Source: Eonycteris spelaea (lineage: Eukaryota; Chordata; Mammalia; Chiroptera; Pteropodidae). From it: a DNA stretch of 64,000 nt. Location: assembly GCA_003508835.1 (NCBI GenBank), contig PUFA01000062.1:3813001-3877000 (forward strand), given 5' to 3'. The translations under genes and the position numbers were made by a program. The notes beneath the pieces were generated by a model. The model saw only the letters and a list, made by a program, of their open reading frames with translations. It searched no databases and was not told the origin of the DNA. Positions 46,656 through 58,350 of the stretch are shown piece after piece. Within the stretch, counting starts at the first letter, position 1; the number at the start of each line of letters is the position of its first letter.

Positions 46656-48229
46656 TGCATAAAAATCACATGTGCAGAAGTCCGGGAAAGCCAAAGATGT
46701 GCTCTTGGAGCAAGTGATATTTCATATTAGCAGTGAGACGGGGGCTGTTTTTCCTGGCAGTCACTTGGTTCTACTCTGCACCAAGTTCTGTCAGCTGCCC
46801 ATGTCTTTTGAGATATCGACTCATTTAATCCACTTTGACAAAGAAGATTATTAGAAACAGAAGAAAAAAGGAAGAAAACCCTCTCCTAGTCCATGCTTCC
46901 ATGCTAGGACGACTTTCAACAGATTCATAGTACACAGTTATTGAAGTTTATGTGAAAAATTACTTCTCCGTGACAAAAGATATTTGCTACTAACGAAGTA
47001 CAAATCTGAGTCCTAAAATACTTTCATCTACAACATCAAGAATAGTTACTAAATAGTGTATTTGGTTCTTTGCTCTTCGTTCTATTCATTTAAACACTTG
47101 CATGCCAACTTCAAGACTAATATGTCAATTGTAATTCTTCCTAAATGTTTGATGGAATTTTTTTAGAATTTAAAAATTTTAGTCAAACAATGCTTTCTGT
47201 GTTTCCTTATCAGACTAATATTTTAGTAATGACATGTGCACTAATGCCTCAATAGGACTTTTATTCTAACTATATTGCCTATGTTCCTCCTTATTTTTCC
47301 TATTCACTACAGGGTAGGAGCCTAGCTGACTAGTTATTTTCTGCTCTTGGAGGAAAAAAACTGTAGAAGAAATAACCGTCAAGTCATTTTTATCCTCAAA
47401 CTGGTTCTGCTCTAGCTATGATAATATATTGAGTGTAATAATTCTTCATTAGAAGATGACATCTACTTGAAAAGGTCTCTTGTTCGCTAAGTGTTTCTTT
47501 TATTGAATTATTGGCCTTAACTTCCCAGTGGTGAGAAAAAGAGAGAAAGGAAAGGGAGAAAATGAAGGTAGAATTCAACTTGAGACTGACCGAGAAGACA
47601 ATAAAGACATCAGGAAAATGTCAAGAGAGCTTTCAGATTTCAAATTCCAAACTAGTACCCCCATAAAGTATGAAACTTTAGTCATAAACCACTCATGAGA
47701 TTCTTCATGGTCTGTAACTTTGAGGAAGTGTAAACAAAGGTGGCAAAGATGATACATGTCAAAAGTGTCTTTGAATCAACTACCACATGCAATAGGTGTT
47801 CGCAATGAATGTGACCTGAGACCTTAATGAATCCCCAGCTCGTGACTACCACCATATCCCCATATCCTGTTTTCTCCATCAATTAATCTAAAGGATATGT
47901 TTTATCAAAAATTTTGAGTCACCTCTTTGGTTTAATTTGAACTTTTCATACTGAAAACATAAAAAAAAAAAAAAAACCCACAAGCTCAGTATCAAAGAAG
48001 CTAGAAAAAGAAGGAAATTTGTTTGCTCACAGGATTGAAAAGTCCAAAGCTCCACCTAGCAGCTTGAATAAGGTTATCGGGACCTGAGTGTGCTTTCTGC
48101 CTTCCCCTCCATTCCATTTCTGCCCCCCACCCTACCTCTCTACCGCACCCCATCGGTGTTAGAGTTGGACAGAGGGATGAAGCTATGGGTGAGGGTCTCT
48201 GAGAGGTCCTCAGCTCTACTCTTTCTCAG
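46656..48229. other. No gene established; single-copy DNA
   Basis: Several overlapping minus-strand frames lie at 47396-47882, none with a recognised domain. An A run is at 47961-47977. A GC-richer stretch begins near 48000. Confidence 0.35.
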
Positions 48230-48343
48230 TGTTGAAATGCCAGGAGAGAAATCAGACAAGGGAAATAAACCAGAAATTTTGGAGATCCGAGACACTGGGT
48301 TTGGCAGAAGTAACTCAGATTCTAGGAGACTATATGAGGCTGG
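48230..48343 (+). other. Candidate 114-bp exon, product not recognised
   Basis: Acceptor 'ctactctttctcag' before 48230 and donor 'ctgg|gtgagc' after 48343. Two of three frames are open; one begins VEMPGEKSDKGNKPEILE. It lies in a stretch of about 480 bases that is open in frames on both strands, which weakens the coding case. Confidence 0.2.
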
Positions 48344-48659
48344 GTGAGCAGGTAAAGACTTCAAATTGTGACCCCTCACCAGAAGACAATGAATTACATA
48401 GGGCCCAGAAGGGGACGATGCCAGCACCGAGAGACTCAGCTTGATGAGAACTACAAGATAAGGCAGAAACCCGAAAGAGCCCCATTTCTAGTACAGGGAT
48501 ATTACAGAAGCTTCCTCATGTCATTCATGAGAAACCAAGAGAGCAAAAGGAGAAAGAAGCAAGCACAGTAAAACTCTGTAAGTTGGGGCATTTAATATAA
48601 AAGGGACCCAGTTAACCTGTGAGTATCTGCATAAACTGTCAAAAACTAAATTACTTGTA

Positions 48660-49420
48660 ATAGACAAGATTAAGATTATTTTCCTTATTTCAAACTTCCA
48701 TTTCAGTCAATCAACAAGCATGGTTTTGAACCTGTTGAAAGCAACTTTGTCCATAAACCAAACACACGTCCACAAAAGAAGTTATCTGCTCCTCCAGTAC
48801 ACCATTTCAAATGGATCATCTCTAACTCCACCCTATTTCTGAAGGTTCTTGATAGCACATCCTACCACAACTAGTTTGAATGGGCCTCAGACCAAACCAT
48901 ATGCTTGAATTCTCTGACTTACTCCTCTAATCTTGCTCCCCTTACCAACCACTCAGGATTTCAGATCCAAAAGATTTAGCAACCAGTCCAGATTTCTTGG
49001 CCACCTTTGACTCATATTGTGTAAGGTATTCTCTTGTCTCTGCTTTATCACATTTCTTCACTATCAGATCCAAAGAAAGCAATACCATTGTCAGCATTAC
49101 TGTATATACAGCTCCATTTCCATTGGTATCTTCCACATTAGCCAGACCATACTTACCCAAAGCCTTATTCATTCCAAGCATCATGGCCTCTTTCTTTTCT
49201 TAAGACACATTGTAATGATCCCCACAGACGACATGATATAAATCAGCAGGTGGTGAGCCGAGGGCTGCTTCAGCTATGCCATATCAGCTTGTAATATTGT
49301 GTTCCAAATCTTTTCTCACCTCTGTGATGTTGTACTCAATGTGTCTATCATCCTCCAGATAGTTACCGAGGCCTTGGATGTCCAGATAGAATCTTCAGGT
49401 TTCTAAAGCCTATGCAGGGA
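48660..49420 (-). pseudogene. EEF1B2: Processed pseudogene of EEF1B2 (elongation factor 1-beta)
   Basis: The parent gene encodes eEF1B-alpha, the nucleotide-exchange subunit that recharges eEF1A with GTP in translation elongation. The minus strand follows the parent protein from end to end without introns. The start-codon position (49411-49413) is ATA. N-terminal GST-like residues follow in shifted frames (LGNYLEDDRHIEYN). Then come SPPADLYHV, KALGKYGLANVEDT, the acidic linker in another frame (FFGSDSEE), and TQYESKVAKKSGLVAKS. After a deletion of roughly 25 bases near 48935-48960 the exchange domain resumes with GCAIKNLQ and LEEQITSF, ending at the stop position near 48725 (AAA, not a stop). 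In-frame stops and several frameshifts disable it. The poly(A) tail is no longer visible. Intron loss and decay show an old L1-mediated retrocopy. Confidence 0.9.
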
Positions 49421-49639
49421 GGAAAAGGGATTATTAAGATGGGTTTTAGTCCTTTTGTTGGAGTATTTGTTGGTCTGTTTATTTGTTTAATTTGGTGTTG
49501 TTTTTTCTGTGTTTTTTGTTTGTTTATTTTCCAGCTGCCTAGCAGAACTGAGGACTCAAAAGGAGGTTCGATATAGTTTTTAAAAATTAAAAAACAACGC
49601 TGTGTTTCTGCCCATCTGTGTTTATGACTCTGCTGTTAA

Positions 49640-49845
49640 ACTCATTACAGTTGGAATCTATACTCTGCCACTTATTCACTGTTTGACCTTGGGTTTCTGT
49701 AGCTCAGTTTCCTCATCTTCAAATAAAGTGCTTTCATCACAAATGTGTTGTATTAAGTGAGATAATCAATGTAAATGCCTTAGCTCAATGCTGTACACAT
49801 AGGAAGCACTTAACAAAAGTTCTCCATTTTTATTAGCTTCAAAAG
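49640..49845 (+). mobile_element. MIR relic
   Basis: 'actctgccacttattcactg' (about 49661), 'gtagctcagtttcctcatct' (about 49699), 'gtgagataatcaatgtaaat' (about 49757) and 'cacataggaagcacttaaca' (about 49795) are MIR in sense, in order. Confidence 0.9.
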
Positions 49846-50379
49846 ATTGCCAATTTATATAAGAATCAACAACCATGTGATGACCTGAGTGCTGATTTTT
49901 GAGGGCATGTAGAGAGGATACATAACCCAGAATTGGTAGGCATATGAAAGAAAATATCTTTTGAATGGAAGGTAAAAACCGTGGAAGAATCTATCAGCCT
50001 TGGAAAAGGGTAAAGATCTGGGTTGAGTATCGCAAATCTGAAAGATATTCAAGTATTACTGAACGGTTTGGGTAACTAATTAGATGTGTAGGGATAGAGG
50101 GCAAAGACAATAGAGGAGAAAGAGAGGAAAGGGGTAAGGAAGACTCTTAGTTTCTAGCTCAGTAGATCATCTAGGTCTCTGATTTGGTGGGATAACCAGT
50201 TAGATTCCTGGAGTACCAGTCTAGGCTCTATCTAAAATGAGATACACAGGAGCAGGAGCAAATTTAAAAGTCACTCCAGTTGTCGTGTGATATACTTTCA
50301 GATAGGTAACATCCTCTACAACATTAACTCCAGTCACGTCACCTGACTTGCTTCCAGCTTACTGAATACACCACATTCT
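49846..50379. other. No gene seen
   Basis: Purine-rich patch at about 50090-50150. Nothing else recognisable. Confidence 0.4.
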
Positions 50380-50690
50380 CTGCTGTTTACTGTAGCCCTC
50401 TAACATTCTTCACCTTCCTTTATACTGTCTCTCTCTTGAATTTTTCCTCTTAGTCTAAATGCCACATCCTTTTTTGAGGTCCCTACACTAAATAGCAAAG
50501 TGGGGTAGGTGCCTCTTCTGTGTGTTCCCATATGTGCTAATCCCATTACACAAGTTAACACAATGAATTGTAATGATCTCTTAAGCTATTTTTCTCATGA
50601 AACTGGGAGTTCCTATTTTGTTTATCAATTATATATCCGGTATGTAGCAGGAGCCAACTAATATTTGTTGATAACTATGATAACTATGTA
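50380..50690 (+). mobile_element. L2 LINE relic, 3' end
   Basis: 'ggtgcctcttctgtgtgttc' (about 50508), 'catgaaactgggagttccta' (about 50594) and 'gtagcaggagccaactaata' plus 'tttgttga' (about 50644-50671) follow the L2 3' terminal order in sense. Confidence 0.8.
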
Positions 50691-51424
50691 AGCATATGGA
50701 AGATTATTACAATGTAGACTATAAAACTGAACAGGTATATGCATAGTCATGGACAATTATATAAAACACGTATTCATATTTTTTAAAAAACTATCAAGCC
50801 CGTGCAAAAAATGCTATGACTATATAAGGTTTACATAAAAGTTTGTATAAGAATAGTGTTTTGAGGATGATTATATCACTTTCTTTTTAATTTCTAAATT
50901 TTTAATTATTTTCTTATATTTTTATAAGAACTACATAATGAGTTTAAAAATGTATTGACATATTTTTCAGTTATGAATAAAGTATGGTAACACTAACATA
51001 CTTAGATGTTTCTTTATGGAATACCCTATTGGAATATTTCCAGGCATGAATTATTCAAACCCTAACATAGCTTTGAATGCGGAAAGCATATGAAAGTGAA
51101 ATGATCAAAACATTAATCCTAAAATTTTCTTTGAGGAGTAAATCCTTTTCTATCACATCTTGTTCTTACTGATTTATATTTTCTGTCTCTATCTTTCTGC
51201 TGTTTGTGATGCAAAGATATTTAGGTTCGACCTATGAAACAAGCAATTAACTTTTGGCCTATAAAACAAACCATTAACCTTTGGGTTTTAAAAATATTAC
51301 TAATGCCAAGGTTTATTAACCACATCTTTACCCAATCTCCTAGTCTCACCCTATCTCTGACCCTACCAGTTCCTACACCCTGTGCCTCAAACTCAGGAAT
51401 GCAGCTGCCTCAGATTTCTTGAGG
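50691..51424. other. No gene seen; AT-rich
   Basis: Contains a 27-bp tandem duplication (51231-51284) and otherwise unassigned sequence. Confidence 0.4.
51231..51284. repeat. 27-bp tandem duplication
   Basis: Units 51231-51257 and 51258-51284 are adjacent and differ at four positions. Confidence 0.88.
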
Positions 51425-51540
51425 GTATTTTCCACAATCCTTGCCAACTTTTTATACTATCATTTTTTTCTTCACTTTTTGTTAATCTAATTGGTGCTAT
51501 AGTCATACCTTGTTTTATTTATTTCTCTAATTACTACAGC
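51425..51540 (-). mobile_element. Ancient L1 3' fragment, antisense
   Basis: 'aatccttgccaac' (about 51437) and 'ttgttaatctaattggtgct' (about 51479) resemble antisense old L1. This part of the element normally lies further right than the block at 51595, so it is a separate or rearranged copy. Confidence 0.5.
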
Positions 51541-51594
51541 ACAGTAAAAAGTTTAAACAAGAAGAAATTAAAGAGAGAAAAAAATTAAGCTCAT

Positions 51595-52790
51595 CCTCTA
51601 TTTTACCCAAACTTCCTTTCCCCAAAGATAATTACTGTTAACACTATGGTTCATAATCTTGCAGATTTTATATTTTTATATTATAGTCAACTATCACATA
51701 TTACTATACACATATACACATGTACCTGTGTAGTTATACAAATATATACATATACAAATATATGCATACATGTGTAAAAATATAGCTGTTCATGCATTTA
51801 TATATCTACATGTATGAATATTTATAAATGTGTGTATATATTTACACATAGAGGAAGAAGAAGAGAGAATGAGAGTAAATTTAGGCACTTTTGTTATAAT
51901 TAAATGAGTCGCACAATATATATGGATTTGTAGCTTAGTTTTTCTTCATGTAATAATTCATCTCAGAGGATTCTCCAAACCAAGAAATATGAATCTACCT
52001 TTTTTGTTGTTGTTTACTTATTTGTCTTGTTGCTGTCTTTTTTAACCAAAACGTAGTGTATGATTATACCAAAATTTATTTATCGGTTCCTCTTAGGTAT
52101 GTGTTTTTAAGTCAGTAATGCAGGGATTATCTTTTCACATGTCTTTGTATACATGCGCAAATATCTGTTGAATAAATTTTTGTGAATAGAATTGCTGGAT
52201 TAATATATACATTTTAAATACTGACAGGTACAGTGATTCTAGTTAATTGACAAAGACTAGACATTGTAAACACTTTTCATTTTCCTCAGTCTGATAGTTT
52301 CTTTTAAAGAGAATTTCTACTTTCTTTTTATGTCTATGTTGTTGAATATGTTTTTAAATATTTATTTTACTATTCTGTTCTTTTTAATTTCTTATTTTGT
52401 TTTTGCTTACTTTGGACTGGGTTTTTTGTATTTTTCACATAAATTTTTAGAAGCACTTTCATATATTATAGTCACTGTACACAGACATTTATTTGTATGT
52501 CAGCAAATCTTTTGATCTTCCTTTTTATGGCTTTGTGATTTTATATATTGATCAAGACTCTTCCAGACTGCAAAGTTAAAAAGATAGTCCTTCATTTTTA
52601 TCTCATGTTTTAGATATTTATTTTCACATAAAGATTCCTCATTTAGTTTGTTGGCTCAAAATTTATTTTTTTTGTATGTTTAATATAATGTCATTATACT
52701 TTTGATATCTTCTATGGCAAAAGATTTATTTAGCAATGATTTTCTTTTTAATTTTAACACATAGATTATATTTTGATACTTAAATTTTGT
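51595..52790 (-). mobile_element. Ancient L1 (L1M-type) 3' region, antisense
   Basis: 'aaagataattactgttaaca' (about 51625), 'catgcgcaaatatctgttga' (about 52152), 'tgaatagaattgctggatta' (about 52183) and 'tatggctttgtgattttata' (about 52525) follow the antisense L1M order. A TA/CA-rich patch (51690-51850) interrupts it. Frames at 52330-52515 are shadows. Confidence 0.75.
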
Positions 52791-53229
52791 TAAATTCTAT
52801 TTATTTTATGAAATTCTATTCCTGAAACAAAATGGTCTGTACAATACATTGAAAAAAATAAGGTAGTAAATGTGCAAATCAGTTGTAATAAATGTATATA
52901 TAGTTCAGAAATCTGATTTCAGAAATCTAAAAGAAATCCTCAGTAGGTATATATCACTCTCTATATGATGGGAGGTAGATATTAGAATGTTTCTTCCAAA
53001 ATACTTTTCTTTATTTTCCAAGTGTATGTATATATCAACTTTTAATTAAGTTACTATTTATTAAATTATAACTATATAAAAATGTTAACAAGCATCAAAA
53101 ATGGATCATTTATTTTTCTATTTTGTATAATGTTGATTTATTCTTAAGTTAATACTACTTTATTATATTTTTATTTATAAAACTTTTATACATTTATCTT
53201 TATTAATGTGTGTGTATATATATACACAC

Positions 53230-53282
<53 letters not shown>

Positions 53283-55429
53283 ATTGACAAATGTTCTATC
53301 ACAACTGTCAAACTCCTCTCAGACATATTTTCCCTGAAATGATTAAATTCTTTCATTTAGTTCCTGGAGATTTTCCTACAGCATTCTTCAGTCTTCATCT
53401 TCTGCTTTGGTCAAGACTCTTTGTTCTCTACACACCTGACAAAGTGCCCACCGAGACTTTCTTTTACTATCTCTCTACATGACTCCTCTATTTATAGCTT
53501 ATATCTTTCTCTTTTTAAAACTTCTATCTTATTTTGTTGAGTACACTTTCATAAGAATATATTTCCCAAGAATACAGTGACTTTGGTAAACGGTTGTAGA
53601 CCTCTTTAGTGAAGAATCAGGGGAAATACTACTACTCATACCACCTGTGACATTGCATTGTCTTTTCCAAAGGTTCCTGGCCACCCCTTCAATGGAATCT
53701 GGGCCATAGAGTACTTGCCCTGAGTTGATGGTTGAATAAACCACTCCACAGGCTTTCTGATTACCATTCCCACCATATTTTTCAAATGCTAGAGATTTTA
53801 CCCTTAGCCAGTTTCAGGGCTTTTATTTCTGCTCAATTTTTACTTAATTTTTTATGTTTTAAATATCTTTCCTTTCCTTTCCTTCATATATAATATGTTT
53901 CTTTTGCTCTAGTGATTTGAAGTTAAAAGCTTATTTTTATTCTACTAGTAGCTTCCTTTAGATTATTTTTCTTTAATATAATTTTTAAGAAGGAAATAGC
54001 ATCTATTAAACTTTTGAGAGGATTGAAAATGAAGTATACTTTATCTTTCCATGCTACCTTACTCTCATAAATTGTCCTATATCATCCATGTAATTTGGAA
54101 TTTATGTCCTGCTGATCAAAATTAAACTATAATTTTGATGTTATATATTTTCCTTTTAAAAATTAATTCTGCTTTTAAAAATATTTAGAACTCCACTAAC
54201 AACAAATTTTAAAAGCTCACTGTATTTTTTCACTTTACTGTTGCTTATATATTCTTAATACCCATTCCTTATATTTTACCTATTTAATTTATAACTGAGA
54301 CAAATGTAGCTTGTCTTTGAGTAATTTTTTCAAAGGTGTATTAGTGGTTCACTCCAACTATTCAAAAGCAGCTGATTAGATTTCCTGATGACTATTGTTT
54401 TTCTTCCCAATCCATCCTAAGTACTGAGGATGGAATTATCAGCCTAAAACACATGTATAATATGTAATAACTTCACTCTCTGGCTTCAGTAGCCCCCAAC
54501 AAATTATTTTTAAAGCAAGAAGTAGGTTAGGTGGGGGTTTTTTTCCCTGTATTTAAGTTATATTTAATTGTACATGTCTTATTCCAGCCTCTTTATATCT
54601 TTAGAAACATGCAATGACTTTCAGAGTCAGTAATATGGTCTAACTATGAACTAACACACAAAACTATAAGTTTCTGCATTTAAAAATCTTTACTATGTTA
54701 AAAAAAAACATTTGTTATTCTTAAGACTTGACTTTGTTCTCCTTCCCTGATGAGGACTATAATCATGTAGAGATTGAAGTTTATAACTCTTATTGGCTTT
54801 GAATTAAAGGAGTGATATAAAGTTTAAACCCATTTTCTTATCATGAGAATAATTGCATTTGTCTTATATTTGAATAATGTCAAATGGCTTACGTAGTCCA
54901 ACTCAGCCATGTTAAAATGAGGCAAAGAAACTATATAGTATGAACTTTTGCCCAAAAGAAAAGTGTTTGAGGAAATTATGACTAACTGAAATATGAAAGA
55001 GAGAAAGTATAATCAGCATGTCTTCTATTTATGGTATTACCTACATAGCTATAAATAAATAAGGATATTCTAATCATTTCAACTACCATAGGAATGCTTT
55101 GCAGTAAAAAGCAGCAACTTTTAAATAAAGTACAACATGCCTATTCATCATTTGGACAGGAAAAAGAATAACCTTTAGACAGTGAAATTCCACAAGCAGA
55201 TAGGTAAGTGAAATGATTATGATCAGAGGAGCATAAAGGTCAAACAAAGTACACTGGCACACTAAATTTCCTTGTCATTTGGAGACAATTTGCAAAGAGA
55301 GGGTACTCAGACTACCAAGCTAATTATCCAGTATATTACCTTTACCCTTCATTTTAAAGGATCATATTTAAGAGCTACCTATAGTTAGAACTTTATTCAC
55401 TTTAAACAAAAATAGTAGCCATTTCGGCC
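52791..55429. other. No gene seen; AT-rich
   Basis: Holds the long TA array at 53208-53286. No element or exon recognised elsewhere. Confidence 0.4.
53208..53286. repeat. Long (TA)n array with flanking TG/CA
   Basis: A GTGTGT-TATATATA-CACACA palindrome (53208-53230) is followed by about 50 bases of almost pure TA. Such tracts extrude cruciforms and are often unstable. Confidence 0.95.
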
Positions 55430-56084
55430 TGGGACAGAAAATAAGGAATGAAAGCAGTGTGGCACTGTCCCATAGTGGGTCAACTTTCACCTGTATGGCT
55501 GTTAGTTACTGAAATACATGTGAGAGATTTTGGAAAATCTACATGTCGGTGCTGGTATCCCACATTCGAAACTCCCCAAAACACATCTTGCTCCCAGCAC
55601 TGTATCTGGTCTCACTAAGATCTCAAAGGAAACCCATATCTTCCATCTTCACTGAGCCTACACCATAGAAATGGCAAAAGGAGAGCATGAAAATGAGGCT
55701 GGCAAGAGACTATCTGGGAATGGCTCATCCCTCTAAAGATCTGGGGCAATGTGTCTGTAAAATGCAACCTTGGAAAACTCATCCTTCAGCTTCTTCTTTT
55801 CTCTCCTCATTTTCATACAATTTTCCAAGAAGCCTCCTCAACCAAGCTGCCCAAATAGAATGATTAACCCAAAGTGTTTTTCCTGAGCAAGCACCTTGTG
55901 CCAAGTTTCACAAAATAATATATATTTAATGGTTTTGCGACAGTAACATCTTGTGACGTTGTGTTTTCGGTACTTTATCTCTTAACAAGTAGCTTTGTTT
56001 CTCTCACCAATGCAAAAATGTAAACAGATATTATAGTTTTGAAGAAACTTCCCTGGCATTTCCTTTCTGCTTTTTCAACTACAG
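55430..56084. other. No gene established; less AT-rich single-copy DNA
   Basis: I see no coding frame of note. It leads into the candidate exon at 56085. Confidence 0.35.
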
Positions 56085-56212
56085 TCCTGTCTCTGTGTGC
56101 CAAAGGCAGACTGGTTCCAACAAAGCATCCTTGCAAATGCACAGGCAAACTATTAACAATGCTATTGTCTTTAGAAAATGTGCAGAAAAAGGGCTGACAT
56201 TTGACATACAAG
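56085..56212 (+). other. Candidate 128-bp exon, product not recognised
   Basis: A strong acceptor ('tttctgctttttcaactacag') precedes 56085 and a near-perfect donor 'caag|gtaagc' follows 56212. One frame is open throughout: one base, 42 codons starting PVSVCQRQTGSNKASLQMHR, then one base. A minus-strand frame also covers this interval. Joined to the next candidate (56456-56501) the frame stays open, which is mildly supportive. The product is unknown. Confidence 0.28.
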
Positions 56213-56455
56213 GTAAGCCCAACAAAGTCTTCAAAAGATTATCCTTTCCTGCTATTATAATCCACTAACTTCTTGTTGTTAGTTCTTAATCCAGTATCAT
56301 GTCTAGACTGTTTCTTCCATACCTCCAACAAAGCTTTGGGAAAAATAAAATTGCATCTTCACATGCTTCTATACCCTTCAGCTATTATCGCCAGCCAAAT
56401 TGTGAAAATAGCACACGGCATTCTCCCTTTGGAGTTTGTACTCTTTGTCTCCCAG

Positions 56456-56501
56456 GACATTGGAAATCTGCTACAAGTATAACAACAGACAAGAAACACA
56501 G
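56456..56501 (+). other. Candidate 46-bp exon
   Basis: Acceptor 'gtactctttgtctcccag' and donor 'cacag|gtactt' bound a 46-base stretch. It continues the open frame of 56085-56212 if spliced to it, reading GHWKSATSITTDKKHR. Very short and unproven. Confidence 0.2.
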
Positions 56502-58199
56502 GTACTTGAGGTTCTTTTTTACCAGATTAATTAAATCTTCTTTTGAAACAAGTACTAAATAAACATTAAGAAGTTATTACTATAACTTCTGGAAAGTATT
56601 AGTGCAATATAATAAAGGACGATATTCTGACTATATATTTAAAAAGTATATTTGAAAACTTTAGATGTGTTAAAACACACTTTTAAATAAAAAATATATA
56701 TACTCTAAAATAAAACTAATTTCTTTCATTCAAAGCATTTATTATTAGAATAGATGAAGTATTCAAAAAGTGAAGAGGCATTTAAAAGTGATGGTGAGAA
56801 ACTGTCTCCTTTACTCCAAAGTCCCCTCCTCCCAAATCAATTTACAATAGCCCTCAGGACAAGAAAGGAGTCCTGCTGCCTTTTAAGTTAGGGCAGCACA
56901 GAAAAAGAGACAAAGAAAGTAGATGCAGAATAATTTACAATTTCCTGCAAAATGACTCCCATGAAGTTTAAGGTCATCCAGAACTGCAAAACTGATCCCA
57001 CAGATCAAATAAATATGAGAACATTTCAATTTTTAAGTAAATCATGTTAACTTTTCATTACACTATGCATTCAAATAGATGTTTACAAAACTAGAGAAAT
57101 TTTAAATAATTTTTTATAAAGCGGCTTTCCAAAACTCTTTTTTTTTACCGTGTTTTTCTTACCTTTTGAAGTATGCTAACTTAAGAGAAAAATAAAATTA
57201 AGAACCGTGAAAGACAGATATGTATTCATCTGTCAAAAATATTTTCGTGTACTTGCTTCAGTCTATATATGACCAAAATCCTTGAGAATATGAAAACTGG
57301 AGAAAAGATTAAAAATCTCTGTAGTAACTTGTAAGTAATTCAAAATAATATATTCCTAAATTATTCATTTTTTTATATTAACTATAGTTATTCTTGGATG
57401 AAAAAGATAAAAGAGGTTGAAGAGCTTGGAAGAAAAGAGGTGAAAATTGGGCTGCATTTGAGTGAAAATGGATGAAGAAGAAAAATACTCTTCCTTACTT
57501 GTAAAAAGTAGGGAGGACAAAATGAATAACTAAAATAAATACGGGCTTGGTATATGCCTGTGTGTTTGAGGATAAGCTTAGTAAAGATTGCTGCTTAAAT
57601 TATAGAATAGGGCAAGGGAATGGTGAATAGCCTTTACTGAGCACTACTAGCTGCCTCACACATACTAGTATAGATGAACTTAGAGTTTATCATCCTCCTT
57701 CTATGTACCGAGCAACCTACCATGTTGGTCAGTGTATTACAGAGTAGGAAATAAGATTGAAAAATAATCAGGTTATGGAAGGTCTTAAAATATATTGGCC
57801 CGTATTATGGATCACACACACAAAAATGTTTTTCTTACCTGCCTTCTGAGGCAGAATCATGTATTCATCTGTTAATGAATTCATTCATTCCTTTGGCCAT
57901 TCATTATTGAGAATAGAAAGACATATGATATGTATACAGTTTCAGCCCTCAGGCTCTCTCTCTCTCTTCCTCTCCACTCAGCTAAATGAGAAAAAAAACA
58001 AGCAAACAAGCATTAACTACAATGTGTTTAAGGCTACATGAGAAGTTTGTGAAGTCAAGTAATGTAGCATATTTAAATCGATTAGCTGATACAGATTAAT
58101 TGATGACTCTTGATCACAAAAGTGCTATAAATGCCTGCATCTCACAAGGAAGTGTAAGATTTCTGAGAGTTCCTATACCAGAGGCATAGGAAGCCACAT
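56502..58199. other. No gene seen
   Basis: AT-rich, with a CT run at about 57954-57975. A weak MIR-like phrase lies near 57625-57690 but is too short to call. Confidence 0.4.
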
Positions 58200-58350
58200 G
58201 AGGTTATTTTTTCAACAAATATTTGTTTAGCACCCACTAAATGCCAATCACTGTTCTTGGCCCTGTGGGCCTTCCTGCCCTCTAGTGCTTAGATGTTGGA
58301 GTAGGAATGAGATAATAAACAATCAATCAATAAATATATTACATAGAATA
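58200..58350. mobile_element. Ancient LINE-type relic
   Basis: 'ttcaacaaatatttgtttag' plus 'cacccac' (about 58211-58237), 'gccaatcactgttcttggcc' (about 58242) and 'gataataaacaatcaatcaa' (about 58310) are the diverged form of an old dispersed repeat. I do not assign the family. Confidence 0.5.

Noticed and set aside
48942..49184. 80-residue minus-strand frame as a functional gene
   Set aside because: It is one segment of the EEF1B2 processed pseudogene, with the linker out of frame and stops on both sides.
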